Origin: Lewinellaceae bacterium
GTDB lineage: Bacteria; Bacteroidota; Bacteroidia; Chitinophagales; Saprospiraceae
Length of the DNA stretch: 62,380 nt
Assembly: GCA_020636315.1 (NCBI GenBank)
Contig: JACJYA010000026.1
Span: forward strand, 1 to 62,380
Reading direction: 5' to 3'
A program made the position numbers and the translations under genes. The notes beneath the pieces are model-generated. The model was not told the origin of the DNA. It made no database searches and was given only the letters and a program-made list of their open reading frames with translations. This document shows positions 41,551 to 49,973 of the stretch, in pieces (within the stretch, counting starts at the first letter, position 1; each line of letters starts with the position of its first letter).

Positions 41551-41760
41551 AAAAGTGTAACTCCTGAATTCAAAAAATTGGAAAAAAGTTCCATGCTGAT
41601 GATCGGCAGGGTATTCTGGTTTCGTGGTTTTCCGGTATTGCGGCAATATGCACCGGGCTAACAAAAGACGCCCCACAAATACTCGCCAGCCCTTGCACCT
41701 CATCTGTAAAAAAATCATGGCCCGTCACCACGGCTTCCCTAATATGCGAATCGACGAACA

Positions 41761-43110
41761 CTACTTGAACCAATCTCCGAAGCTCCGCAGAAAGTCAAGC
41801 CCGTTGGCGTACAGCACCAGCCCGAGCACCAGGATAAAGCCAATCATGGTGGCGTATTCCAGGAACTTATCGCTGGGCTTGCGGCCGGTGACCACTTCGT
41901 AAAGGAGGAACATCACGTGGCCGCCGTCGAGGGCGGGGATGGGCAGCAGGTTCATGAAGGCGAGGATGAGGGACAACACGGCCGTCATGCGCCAGAAGCG
42001 TTCCCATTGCCATTCGCTGCCGAACATGGCGCCGATGGTGCCGAAACCGCCGAGGCTGTCCTTGGCCTTGATGCGGCCTCTGAAGATCTGCCCGAAAGCC
42101 TTGGCCTGGTCCCGCAGGAAAGACCAGCCCATAGAAACACCGGCGGGGAGTGCCTCGGCAAGGGTATATTCCTGCCGTTTAGTATCGAAGAAGTAGGCTG
42201 CACCGAAGGGGTAGATCCCAACGGTTCCGTCTTCTGTGGTGGTCATGTGAAGGGTCATGGTGTCTTTCTTTTCCCGGACGAGGGTGACGTCAACCGGTAC
42301 TTCCTTAAGGCCGCGCGCCTTTTTGAAAAAGTCGCTGAAATAGGGCGTGGGCTCACCATTGAAGGCAATGATGTGGTCCTCTACCTTTACTCCCGCCTCT
42401 TCCGCGGGAGAATCTTTGACCAGCTTGGCGGCAATGAAGGGTACCCGGGCAACAAACAGAGCCTTGTCTTTATTTTCGTGGCTGGCAAGAATGGCGATGA
42501 ACTTCGGGTCGATCTCCAGTTTCTTTATTTGGCCATCCCTTTCGACCTTGATCGAGCTGGCGCTGTTGATGATGATCTCGCGGACGACTTCCCGGTCGTT
42601 GAACTTTTCCAGGGTTTTACCACCAACTGCCAGGATGTGGTCGCCGTCGCGCAGGCCCAGGTCGTACCCCAGGGAATCAACAAATATGCCGTATTTGACA
42701 TTATCGTTCGGCAGGTATTCTTCCCCCCAGTACCACAATACCATGCCGTAGATGAAGAAACCGAGAATGAAATTGACCGTGACCCCTCCCAGCATGATGA
42801 TGAGCCGCTGCCAGGCCGGTTTCGAACGGAATTCCCAGGGTTGGGGTTCCTGCTTCATTTGTTCGGTATCGAAACTCTCATCGATCATTCCGGATATTTT
42901 GACATACCCTCCCAGGGGCAGCCAGCCTATTCCGTACTCCGTTTCTCCTTTTTTGTATTTGAACAGAGAGAACCAGGGGTCGAAGAAGAGGTAAAACTTC
43001 TCAACGCGGGTGCCGAAAAGCCGGGCCGGAAAAAAGTGCCCCATCTCATGCAGGACGATCAGTATTGAAAGGCTCAGCATCAGCTGCCCCACCATTATCA
43101 CATAATCCAT
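41761..43110 (-). CDS. rseP: RIP zinc metalloprotease RseP (site-2 protease)
   Basis: 449 residues. The first membrane helix carries the zinc motif VLHEMGHFFPARL (His21-Glu22-x-x-His25), and the last helical pair carries NLLPIPALDGGHV with the Asp ligand. Two PDZ-like regions lie between (DSLGYDLGLRDGDHILAVGG, DSPAEEAGVKVEDHIIAFNG). RseP cleaves anti-sigma factors and remnant signal peptides inside the membrane. The tandem PDZ arrangement is as in proteobacterial RseP. It has its own promoter at 43190 and is divergent from rsmE. Confidence 0.95.
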   Translation of the reverse strand: MDYVIMVGQLMLSLSILIVLHEMGHFFPARLFGTRVEKFYLFFDPWFSLFKYKKGETEYGIGWLPLGGYVKISGMIDESFDTEQMKQEPQPWEFRSKPAWQRLIIMLGGVTVNFILGFFIYGMVLWYWGEEYLPNDNVKYGIFVDSLGYDLGLRDGDHILAVGGKTLEKFNDREVVREIIINSASSIKVERDGQIKKLEIDPKFIAILASHENKDKALFVARVPFIAAKLVKDSPAEEAGVKVEDHIIAFNGEPTPYFSDFFKKARGLKEVPVDVTLVREKKDTMTLHMTTTEDGTVGIYPFGAAYFFDTKRQEYTLAEALPAGVSMGWSFLRDQAKAFGQIFRGRIKAKDSLGGFGTIGAMFGSEWQWERFWRMTAVLSLILAFMNLLPIPALDGGHVMFLLYEVVTGRKPSDKFLEYATMIGFILVLGLVLYANGLDFLRSFGDWFK

Positions 43111-43189
43111 ATATAGCTACAGTCTAAAAATTGAATTATAGTCGAGATAAAAAACAGGATTATTTTTCCTATTGTTGTGTAAGCGGACG

Positions 43190-43197
43190 CAAAGGTA
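43190..43197 (-). promoter_or_regulatory. -7 promoter element of rseP (TACCTTTG)
   Basis: Minus-strand TACCTTTG matches the consensus exactly, 79 bases upstream of the rseP start, giving a leader of about 75 nt. A TTTG 12 bases farther upstream is too close to be a normal -33 element. Confidence 0.5.
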
Positions 43198-43261
43198 AGG
43201 GGATTTATACAAAAATTATACGCTACTCCTGTCAAAACCGATGAAGAGCTGCTAATTAACT

Positions 43262-43969
43262 ATGAACTTGTTCTATACATCCTCCATAAACGGCCACCTG
43301 GCCACTCTGCCGGAAGAAGAGGCCCGCCATTGCATCCAGGCCCTTCGCCATAAGGTTGGCGACCTCATATACCTCACCGATGGGAAAGGCGGGATGTATG
43401 AGGCCCGCATTGTGGAGACAGGGAAAAAAAAGTGCCTGGCTGAAATTGAAAAGGCCCTGCCACCCAACGGGCGGCGAAATCATTTCCTTCACGTGGCCAT
43501 TGCACCTACGAAGAACATTGCCCGCCTGGAATGGTTCCTCGAAAAGGCGACGGAGATCGGTATTGATGAGGTTACGCCCTTCATCGGTGAGCATTCCGAA
43601 CGCCGGAAGTTGCGGGAGGGCCGCCTTGAGAAGGTGCTGGCCGCTGCTATGAAGCAATCGCTGAAGGCATATCTGCCGAAGCTCAACAGCCTCTGCAGCT
43701 TCCGGGAGTTCATTCACCAACCGATGGAGCAGGGGATTCAGAAATTCATCGCTTACCTCGGAGAAGGCGTTAAGGGACATTTAAAAGACAACTACCAGCC
43801 CGGCCGGGGCGTTTGCATACTGATAGGCCCTGAGGGAGGGTTCAGCCTGCAAGAGGTGCAGGAGGCGATAGCCGCCGGATTCGTACCGGTAAGCCTGGGC
43901 CCCAGCCGCCTCAGGACGGAAACCGCAGGCATCGTGGCCTGCCATACTGTTAATCTGCTAAATGACTGA
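43262..43969 (+). CDS. rsmE: 16S rRNA (uracil1498-N3)-methyltransferase RsmE
   Basis: 235 residues. The N-terminal PUA-like domain is followed by a SPOUT knotted domain with the SAM-binding motifs IGPEGGFS and LGPSRLRTETAG. The RNA-binding region EKATEIGIDEVTPF is typical. It methylates U1498 of 16S rRNA. It overlaps the DUF4159 gene by 8 bases, so the two are coupled. Confidence 0.95.
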   Translation: MNLFYTSSINGHLATLPEEEARHCIQALRHKVGDLIYLTDGKGGMYEARIVETGKKKCLAEIEKALPPNGRRNHFLHVAIAPTKNIARLEWFLEKATEIGIDEVTPFIGEHSERRKLREGRLEKVLAAAMKQSLKAYLPKLNSLCSFREFIHQPMEQGIQKFIAYLGEGVKGHLKDNYQPGRGVCILIGPEGGFSLQEVQEAIAAGFVPVSLGPSRLRTETAGIVACHTVNLLND

Positions 43970-44633
43970 TAATATGAAGCGTGTTCTGATCGCATTGGCC
44001 GTATTGATTGCTTTTTCTTTCAAAGCTCCGGAGACGGCGCCTACTTTGCGCATGGGCCTGCTCAAATACAGCGGAGGAGGGGACTGGTATGCCAACCCGA
44101 CCTCTCTGCCCAACCTGGCCCGTTTTTGCAACCAGCACCTGGGCACCAACTTTGATACCGATTATGGAGAGGTGGAAGTGGGCAGCGCTGAGCTCTTCAA
44201 CTATCCCTTTGTACACATGACGGGCCACGGCAATGTGGTCTTTTCTGATGCAGAGGCGGAAAACCTCAGGAATTACCTGATAGGCGGAGGTTTTCTTCAC
44301 ATTGATGACAACTATGGGATGGATAAATACGTGCGGGTAGCTATGAAAAAGGTTTTTCCGGAGCTGGAATTTATCGAATTGCCTTTTGAGCATGAGATCT
44401 ATCGCCAGGAATTCGAGTTCAGGAACGGGCTGCCCAAGATCCACAAACATGACGGCAAAGCTCCACAGGGGTTCGGGCTGTTCTGGGAAGGCCGGCTGAT
44501 CTGTTTTTATACCTATGAATGCGACCTGGGGGATGGCTGGGAAGACGAAGAAGTGCACAATGACCCTGAAGCCATTCGCCTTCAGGCCCTTCAGATGGGG
44601 GCCAATATTGTGCGCTATGCTTTTGAAGAGTAG
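43962..44633 (+). CDS. DUF4159 family secreted protein
   Basis: 223 residues. A signal peptide-like N-terminus (MKRVLIALAVLIAFSFKA) begins at the internal ATG at 43974, which may be the true start. The mature part matches DUF4159: LKYSGGGDWYANPTSLPNL, FVHMTGHGNVVFS, LIGGGFLHIDDNYGMD, and HDGKAPQGFGLFW. The fold resembles class I glutamine amidotransferase-like domains, but no catalytic triad is evident and the function is unknown. It is translationally coupled to rsmE, a combination I would expect to be conserved in related genomes. Confidence 0.85.
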   Translation: MTDNMKRVLIALAVLIAFSFKAPETAPTLRMGLLKYSGGGDWYANPTSLPNLARFCNQHLGTNFDTDYGEVEVGSAELFNYPFVHMTGHGNVVFSDAEAENLRNYLIGGGFLHIDDNYGMDKYVRVAMKKVFPELEFIELPFEHEIYRQEFEFRNGLPKIHKHDGKAPQGFGLFWEGRLICFYTYECDLGDGWEDEEVHNDPEAIRLQALQMGANIVRYAFEE

Positions 44634-44711
44634 CCGGAAAAGCGGCCGTTTTCCCGGAGGGCTCCTTCCAAGTTCGTTTTCGCAGAAGAAGGAAGATACC
44701 TGAGTGAGGGT

Positions 44712-44927
44712 TTATTCCCACACCAGAGAGCGCTTCTTTTTGATATACCTTTTCACATTGAGCCAGAAAGCCACGAAAAGGTAAAATATGATCGGTGACC
44801 CCAGCGCTGCAAAAGACAGGTAAATGAAATACAGCCGCACACGTGCGGAAGCAACGCCGATTTTCTCGCCGAGATAGCTGCAAACACCAAAGGCGGAACG
44901 CTCCAGGAGGCTTTTTATCATGTACAT
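44712..44927 (-). CDS. PspC domain protein
   Basis: 71 residues from the ATG at 44927 (MYMIKSLLERSAFGVC), with other ATGs at 44921 and 44945. The PspC hallmarks are a short cytosolic region ending GVCSYLGEKIGVASARVR and one long membrane segment (LYFIYLSFAALGSPIIFYLF). PspC proteins take part in envelope-stress sensing. The pspABC operon is not present, so this is a stand-alone form common in Bacteroidota. An 11-bp palindrome abuts the start codon. Confidence 0.82.
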   Translation of the reverse strand: MYMIKSLLERSAFGVCSYLGEKIGVASARVRLYFIYLSFAALGSPIIFYLFVAFWLNVKRYIKKKRSLVWE

Positions 44928-44928
44928 G

Positions 44929-44965
44929 GCAAAACAGTTGAGCATTAAAGTAACAACTGTTTTGC
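44929..44965. promoter_or_regulatory. Perfect 11-bp palindrome at pspC start
   Basis: GCAAAACAGTT (44929-44939) pairs with AACTGTTTTGC (44955-44965). The near arm ends one base from the ATG at 44927 on the minus strand. It could be an mRNA hairpin that controls initiation or an operator. Another palindrome at 46031-46075 also contains GCAAAACA. Confidence 0.45.
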
Positions 44966-45202
44966 AAAATTGATTTGTCAACTGGCCGAAAATTTGAAAC
45001 CCCGCCCGCTTTTTACCCTTCTCATGCATACCTGCCGGCCAGGCTTTTAAAAATATGGGGATCTTAGATAAAAAACTTCTCCATGCTTTTGGGGCGCCCC
45101 AACCTCCAGGGTTCCCGCCTGGATACCGGATCTGGCCAACCCGGCAGCGTTTATCGGAGATGCTGGATAGGGCACTTTGGGGGCTCCTGTCAAAACACTT
45201 TC

Positions 45203-45385
45203 TTACCGGTAAACGTCCTGTGTAGAAAGCTGGGCCATTTCGGAGGGGGTTTCCAGAGAATGGCTGGGGTCGTTTGATTGGCTGCTGCCGCCGGCAAAGA
45301 GATGGAATGCGCCAAATGCGCCTACCAGGAAAATGATCAGGATGATAACGGTTTCTGCTTTGGAAGATTTTTTGTTGCGTGACAT
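45203..45385 (-). CDS. Small single-span membrane protein
   Basis: 60 residues from the ATG at 45385 (MSRNKKSSKAETV). A basic cytosolic N-terminus precedes one strongly hydrophobic helix (IILIIFLVGAFGAFHLFAGG) and a Ser/Glu-rich tail on the other side. No family is recognised. The longer reading frame from 45454 is less likely because its leader is not membrane-like. Coding status is moderately uncertain because it is so short. Confidence 0.5.
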   Translation of the reverse strand: MSRNKKSSKAETVIILIIFLVGAFGAFHLFAGGSSQSNDPSHSLETPSEMAQLSTQDVYR

Positions 45386-45454
45386 GATTTTGAAGTTGTA
45401 GTTGGGTTGAAGAAATAGTTTGCCAGGCCCTGCCGGAGGGAGGGTGCAGGACAA

Positions 45455-46250
45455 AGGGGGGAGAAGAGGTTTTCGGGCTGATGTTTAGCGGCAGGCATAC
45501 GAGTGGCTCTCCCCGGCCGGTACAATTGGCGGAGGAAGGAAAAACTTACCTGAATGGCATAGAAATGGCTATCCGTTGCAGTGAGCCCTGTTGGCTATAA
45601 GGTGACGGGAGGGCACAGCATTGGCTCTCCGGCCTTATGCCGGCCCAGGGCGGCAATGGAACATAAAACGGCCCTAATGAGGGGGCGCCGGGCGTAGATT
45701 ACCCGTTCTCCTCAGGTGAAGTTTTAATCGTAAACCAGCCTTGAATTGGCTTTTATCCCGTGGGAGGAAGTTTAGCCCGGGAACATAGCGTAGTGGTTCG
45801 TAAGTAGCGGTGTGGGGGAGGGCCGAATCCGGCCTTGCGAAGGTGTAGAGTAAGCTGCATGATTTAACTAGTTTTAATGAATTGGGAAAAAAAGGTCCTA
45901 CAGGAGTAGGGTCGTGAAGTTTCTGGGAATATGGACAAATATACACATTAAGTATTATATAAATATGTAATTTGTCCATTTTCTACTCTGTTTTTTAGTG
46001 TTTTTTACATTATTGAATTCTTTATTATGAATAGCAAAACATGTGCCAAAAATTTAATATGATGTGTTTTGCTATATTTTTCCGGAATTAATTGCAGGGA
46101 AAAGGAAAAAGGGCGGATGGGGCAGGGGAAGGCACTAACGCCTGCGGGTATTTTTATTTTTCGAAAGAGGCTTGCTTTGCTTTCCCCGAATCCCGAATCC
46201 CCGAATCCCCGAATCCAGCCCAAGGAAAACAAAATGGGAACCCCACCTGC
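45455..46250. other. Gene-poor interval with palindromes and a short tandem repeat
   Basis: No credible gene is seen in about 800 bases. An AT-rich block holds two hairpins: ATGGACAAAT (45931-45940) with ATTTGTCCAT (45970-45979), extending to 14 pairs with one bulge, and ATAGCAAAACA (46031-46041) with TGTTTTGCTAT (46065-46075). A microsatellite of about four CCCGAATC-type units lies at 46184-46216. The part from 45600 to 45860 is GC-rich and unassigned. Confidence 0.5.
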
Positions 46251-47462
46251 TTACTCTTCGACAGAAATGAAATGAGCCTGAGGCGGTTTGGGCATCAGCA
46301 GCCACAACCTTCCGTAGTAATTGATGCGGCCGGCTACCCGGGCGGCCTGTGTTCCCACCCCGGTATAGAAGTCAATATGGCCGGGGCCTTTAATGGCGCC
46401 CCCGACATCCTGGGCGACGAGGAAACGGTATTCATGGCGGATCACACGGTGCTTGCGGTGGTCATAAACAGGAAAGGCGGCCAGAAGGCAACTGCCGAGT
46501 GGGATGTATTTTCGGTCAACGGCAATGGAATAGCCGGACAGGAGCGGAACGCTGCCTGCCCCTTTGGGGGAAGATGACCGTTTGCGGGCGAAGAAAGTAT
46601 AAGAGGGGTTCTGGAACAGGATGGTATCCCGCAGGGCGGGGTTATGTTTGAGGAATTGGCGAATGCCGCTAATAGAGAGGTTGCTTAAGGAAATATCATC
46701 CCGGCCAGTGATGTATTTTTCTATGCTTTGGTAGGGATATCTGTTGGTTCCGTTGTAGCCGAAGAGTTCCAGTTGGCCGTCGGGATATTCTACAAAGCCG
46801 GATCCCTGAACCTGCATGTAGTAAACGTCAACTTTATTGGAAGCATAAGCCAGTTCCAGGCCCAGGCTGTCAAGGGCGCCTTCTGCTTCAATTTCCTCCC
46901 GGGTGGGGAGCCTGCCTTCCCACTCCAGGGGTCGGTCGAACAAAGGGTATTGATAAGGCCCTTTGGGCTGCTTACTGACTTTTACTACCGGAGTGAAATA
47001 GCCGGTAAAACGCACATTTCCTCTTTGGTCGGCTCCCCAGATCTGATAGGCTTCGAGATGTTCGTGCAGGCCGAAAGGCTTGGTGTGCTGCCAGGCGATA
47101 AGTGTGCGTATGGTTTCCTGCAGTTCTTCATAGGTGATGCGCAGCCCACCTACCTGCTGATTCCTTTTTCGTTGCTGCAGGGCAAGCAGTTCGAGGTTAT
47201 TTTCCAGGGCTTTAACCAATTTTCCATCGATCACGGGGAGGTCGATGGTATCCAGAGCAACGGGCTGGTAAACGTCGGCCATTTTGGGCAGTCCAGCCAG
47301 GCGCCCGTCGCGCCTCAACCGGGGGAAGGCTATTGCCTCTTCCTCTACCCGGAGCGTGTCGCCTGCACCGCCCACAACAGGGGCGCCGGCCTTTTGCGAA
47401 GGCTGGTCACATCCCAAAAGTAGGGACAGATAGCTGATAACCAGGATTTTATGTTTATTCAT
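46251..47462 (-). CDS. mltA: Membrane-bound lytic murein transglycosylase A (MltA)
   Basis: 403 residues from the ATG at 47462 (MNKHKILVISYLSLLLGC), giving a lipobox (LLGC, Cys18); the long upstream extension is unlikely. The MltA barrel domains show GNVRFTGYFTPVVKVSK, YYMQVQGSGFVEYPDG, and the 3D domain VAQDVGGAIKGPGHIDFYTG with its catalytic Asp. MltA cuts the MurNAc-GlcNAc bond of peptidoglycan to give 1,6-anhydro products. It lies 114 bases after the methyltransferase on the same strand. Confidence 0.92.
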   Translation of the reverse strand: MNKHKILVISYLSLLLGCDQPSQKAGAPVVGGAGDTLRVEEEAIAFPRLRRDGRLAGLPKMADVYQPVALDTIDLPVIDGKLVKALENNLELLALQQRKRNQQVGGLRITYEELQETIRTLIAWQHTKPFGLHEHLEAYQIWGADQRGNVRFTGYFTPVVKVSKQPKGPYQYPLFDRPLEWEGRLPTREEIEAEGALDSLGLELAYASNKVDVYYMQVQGSGFVEYPDGQLELFGYNGTNRYPYQSIEKYITGRDDISLSNLSISGIRQFLKHNPALRDTILFQNPSYTFFARKRSSSPKGAGSVPLLSGYSIAVDRKYIPLGSCLLAAFPVYDHRKHRVIRHEYRFLVAQDVGGAIKGPGHIDFYTGVGTQAARVAGRINYYGRLWLLMPKPPQAHFISVEE

Positions 47463-47575
47463 TGCCGCTGGGTGCTTACGCCTGACATCAATTATACCAT
47501 TAAAACGGGTATTTCCAAAATTCTTGACGCCAGTTCGGGATTGCTGCGGGAACCTGGTTGGTTCTCGGCCAGCTA

Positions 47576-48457
47576 TCAACCACCGGGCTTTTGAGCGGTG
47601 ATCACTGCATAGAACCATAAGTTTTGATGGAGCGCACGGAATTGGCGGATGCTGCCGATGATGTTGTTGTGCTGGGCCTTGGAGCGCAATCCCAGTCCAT
47701 ACAGCAGGTAATCGGCCCAAAGCCAGCGGCGGGCAATTTTGTGCAGGTTTTTCAGGGATACCCAGGTGTAGGAAGTGCAGTCTCTGATCTGGAACTGCCC
47801 GAATCCCGCTTTTTGGGCATGTTCAAAATGTTCGTTGCAGGTATCGATGTCGGGAATGGCCCACCGGTTGAGCCAGCCGAGCAGTAGCGTTTCCCCGGCG
47901 GGGCTCAATGGCCGCCCTGAACGGACGTATTCGGCTATGACCAGCCGCCCGCCGGGACGGAGCAACCGGTAAGCCTCCCGGTAGAAAGCCGCTTTTTCCG
48001 GAGCATGGCAAAGGCTTTCACAGGCCCATACGCAATCGAAACTGCCCTCTTCAAATGGAGTGTTGCAATAATCGGCCTGCCGGAACGAAACCTGTTCCGA
48101 AAGCCCGGCGCCGGCAGCCAGTCGCCGGGCTTCTTCCACCTGATGGCGGACTGGAGTGATGCCTACGGCCCGGGCTTCCAAATGACGGGCCAGCCACAGG
48201 CAACTACCTCCTTTCCCACAGCCGGCATCGAGGATCCGCCAGCCGGGCTGCAGGCCTGCAAGCTCAGCCAGCACCAGGTTCGTGTTCTCAAGGGCAGCAG
48301 CATGCCTGTCTGCCCGATGGTCATAAAAACCAAAATGGATGGCGGGGTTTTCGCGGCTTAGCCATGCGACCTGATAATCGAAGCGGGTAGCGTCATAATA
48401 TTCGATGATATCCCGGAACCGGGATTCGTCAAAGCAGGAGGTTTGGCTCTGGCCCAT
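47576..48457 (-). CDS. SAM-dependent methyltransferase (tocopherol/sterol methyltransferase-like)
   Basis: 293 residues from the ATG at 48457 (MGQSQTSCFDESRFRD). The ATG at 48532 would lie inside the terminator hairpin of the upstream operon, so the shorter form is chosen. The class I SAM fold has motif I ILDAGCGKGGSCLWLA, motif II DCVWACESLCHA and motif III LLRPGGRLVIAEY. The N-terminus YYDATRFDYQVAWL resembles small-molecule C-methyltransferases of the gamma-tocopherol/sterol group. The substrate is unknown; a quinone or lipid is plausible. Confidence 0.85.
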   Translation of the reverse strand: MGQSQTSCFDESRFRDIIEYYDATRFDYQVAWLSRENPAIHFGFYDHRADRHAAALENTNLVLAELAGLQPGWRILDAGCGKGGSCLWLARHLEARAVGITPVRHQVEEARRLAAGAGLSEQVSFRQADYCNTPFEEGSFDCVWACESLCHAPEKAAFYREAYRLLRPGGRLVIAEYVRSGRPLSPAGETLLLGWLNRWAIPDIDTCNEHFEHAQKAGFGQFQIRDCTSYTWVSLKNLHKIARRWLWADYLLYGLGLRSKAQHNNIIGSIRQFRALHQNLWFYAVITAQKPGG

Positions 48458-48511
48458 AAGCAGAAAGACGATGTTATGCAACGGGAAAGATATAAAAGAG
48501 CAGTGAAATTC

Positions 48512-48552
48512 GGGCAAAAAAGAAGCCGCCATTCAGAACTGAAGGCGGCTTC
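48512..48552 (-). terminator. Rho-independent terminator of YeeE/YedE operon
   Basis: On the minus strand GAAGCCGCC (48544-48552) pairs with GGCGGCTTC (48522-48530) around a 13-base loop and is followed by a T-run (48516-48521). It lies 126 bases after the stop of the second YeeE/YedE gene. Confidence 0.85.
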
Positions 48553-48678
48553 GGTACAAGCAAAATAGTATTCTCAAAAAATGTTACGCTATTTTCCCGG
48601 CATTGTTTCCGAAAGGAGCGGGAAAATTCAAAATTTTGTTCCTTTTCCTCAGGAATGCCGTGGAGCTTTCGCCATTTT

Positions 48679-49092
48679 CTAATGAGGCAATCTGCTCCGG
48701 AGCAGCCCATAGGTGAAAGTCCCGAACATGGCTGCTGCCAAAAACACGATAAAAACGGTATATCCACTGCCCATCAGAATGAACATCGGCCCCGGGCATA
48801 CCCCGGCAAGCGACCAGCCCAACCCAAAGATGATGCCCCCGATGAGGTAGCGTGGAACACTGCGGTCTTTGGGATGGAAGACGATCTCCTGCCCTTCAGT
48901 GGACTTCATGTGCGTCCGCTTGATCAGATATACGATGCCCATTCCGGCAATAACGGCAGAGAAGATGATCCCGTACATGTGAAACGACTGGAAGTGGAAC
49001 ATTTCAAATATCCGGAACCAGGATACGGCTTCTGCTTTGTAAAGCGTGACGCCAAGCAGGATACCGACGAATATATATCTTGAGATTTTCAT
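48679..49092 (-). CDS. YeeE/YedE family sulfur transporter, half 2 (DUF6691)
   Basis: 137 residues with about four membrane segments. The motif SLAGVCPGPMFILMGSG contains the conserved Cys-Pro-Gly signature of YeeE/YedE proteins, which move thiosulfate or related sulfur species through conserved cysteines. It follows the first half by 18 bases. Together the two genes reconstruct one transporter that elsewhere is a single protein. Confidence 0.88.
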   Translation of the reverse strand: MKISRYIFVGILLGVTLYKAEAVSWFRIFEMFHFQSFHMYGIIFSAVIAGMGIVYLIKRTHMKSTEGQEIVFHPKDRSVPRYLIGGIIFGLGWSLAGVCPGPMFILMGSGYTVFIVFLAAAMFGTFTYGLLRSRLPH

Positions 49093-49110
49093 GGCTCTTC
49101 ATTTTTATCG

Positions 49111-49701
49111 CTAGAAAAGGATTGGAAATATCAGGTGTGTCATAATGAGGCCTCCGATGAAGAAACCGACCACGGCAATCAAGGAGGGCAACTGTAGTGC
49201 AGATAAACCACTGATGGCGTGCCCGGAAGTGCATCCTCCGGCGTAGCGGGCTCCAAAACCGACCAGGAAACCACCGCCAACGATGATGATCAGGCCGCGC
49301 AGGGTAAAGAGGCTATCCCAGCTGTAAAATTCCGGTACCAGTGGCACTTCGCCCTGTTCATAGGTGAACCCGAGTTTTTTCAGGCTTTCTACCGTGGCTG
49401 CCGAGACGTGGGCGACATCGCTGCTCCCGAGGAAGTAGTGAGATGCAATATAGCCTCCGAACATAGCGCCCAGGGCGACCATCAGGTTCCATCCCTGTGA
49501 TTGCCAGTCGAATTTGAAAAAATCGGAAAATTCCCCGGCCCCGTCGGCAGCGCACATGATCCGCAGGTTGGCGGAGATGCCAAACTCTTTGCCGAAGAAC
49601 AGGAGGATGAACATGATCAGCGCGATCATCGGCCCGGCGACCCACCAGGGCCAGGGCTGGCTGATGAAATCCTTGATCTGGATGAGAAAATCGGGTACCA
49701 T
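49111..49701 (-). CDS. YeeE/YedE family sulfur transporter, half 1
   Basis: 196 residues from the ATG at 49701; an earlier in-frame ATG at 49734 is rejected because its leader is poly-Lys/Thr. The signature GARYAGGCTSGHAISGLS carries the conserved Cys and the second half has the LIAVVGFFIGGLIM helix. It starts the operon from the promoter at 49766. Split YeeE/YedE pairs often sit near rhodanese or persulfide enzymes; none is adjacent here. Confidence 0.9.
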   Translation of the reverse strand: MVPDFLIQIKDFISQPWPWWVAGPMIALIMFILLFFGKEFGISANLRIMCAADGAGEFSDFFKFDWQSQGWNLMVALGAMFGGYIASHYFLGSSDVAHVSAATVESLKKLGFTYEQGEVPLVPEFYSWDSLFTLRGLIIIVGGGFLVGFGARYAGGCTSGHAISGLSALQLPSLIAVVGFFIGGLIMTHLIFPILF

Positions 49702-49765
49702 TGTTTTGGTTTTTGTCTTTAAAATAATCCGCAAGCTGTAAGATAGGGCTTCCGGTTTATACTGA

Positions 49766-49773
49766 CAAAATTA
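49766..49773 (-). promoter_or_regulatory. -7 promoter element of YeeE/YedE operon (TAATTTTG)
   Basis: Minus-strand TAATTTTG matches TAnnTTTG exactly, 64 bases before the start at 49701. The -33 region is not clear. The rest of 49735-49973 is non-coding. Confidence 0.5.
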
Positions 49774-49973
49774 GGATAAGGCCCCTGCTTCTGAATGTGA
49801 TGTCCGTTACACAAGAAGGTGATTTATGTCAGTTCGAAATGGTGATTTTCACTACCCGCTTTTTTGCTGCTCAGAGTTTTTTCGCTAACAGAGTATTGAA
49901 ATTCAGTGTTTTATAATTATATCTTCTGCCTCGTTTCCTCGCCCTCTTTTTGTACTTTGAATCACAATGGGAA

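Noticed and set aside
41917..43068. A 383-codon plus-strand frame
   Set aside because: It is antisense to rseP, whose motifs are complete; the frame is a shadow from high-GC codon bias.
45674..45979. A 101-codon minus-strand frame
   Set aside because: It includes the palindrome at 45931-45979, has no domain and mixed composition.
46184..46216. CCCGAATC-type repeat considered as an origin iteron array
   Set aside because: Only about four imperfect 8-9-bp units, no DnaA boxes or replication gene nearby.
48457..48532. Longer start of the methyltransferase
   Set aside because: It would begin inside the terminator hairpin of the upstream operon.
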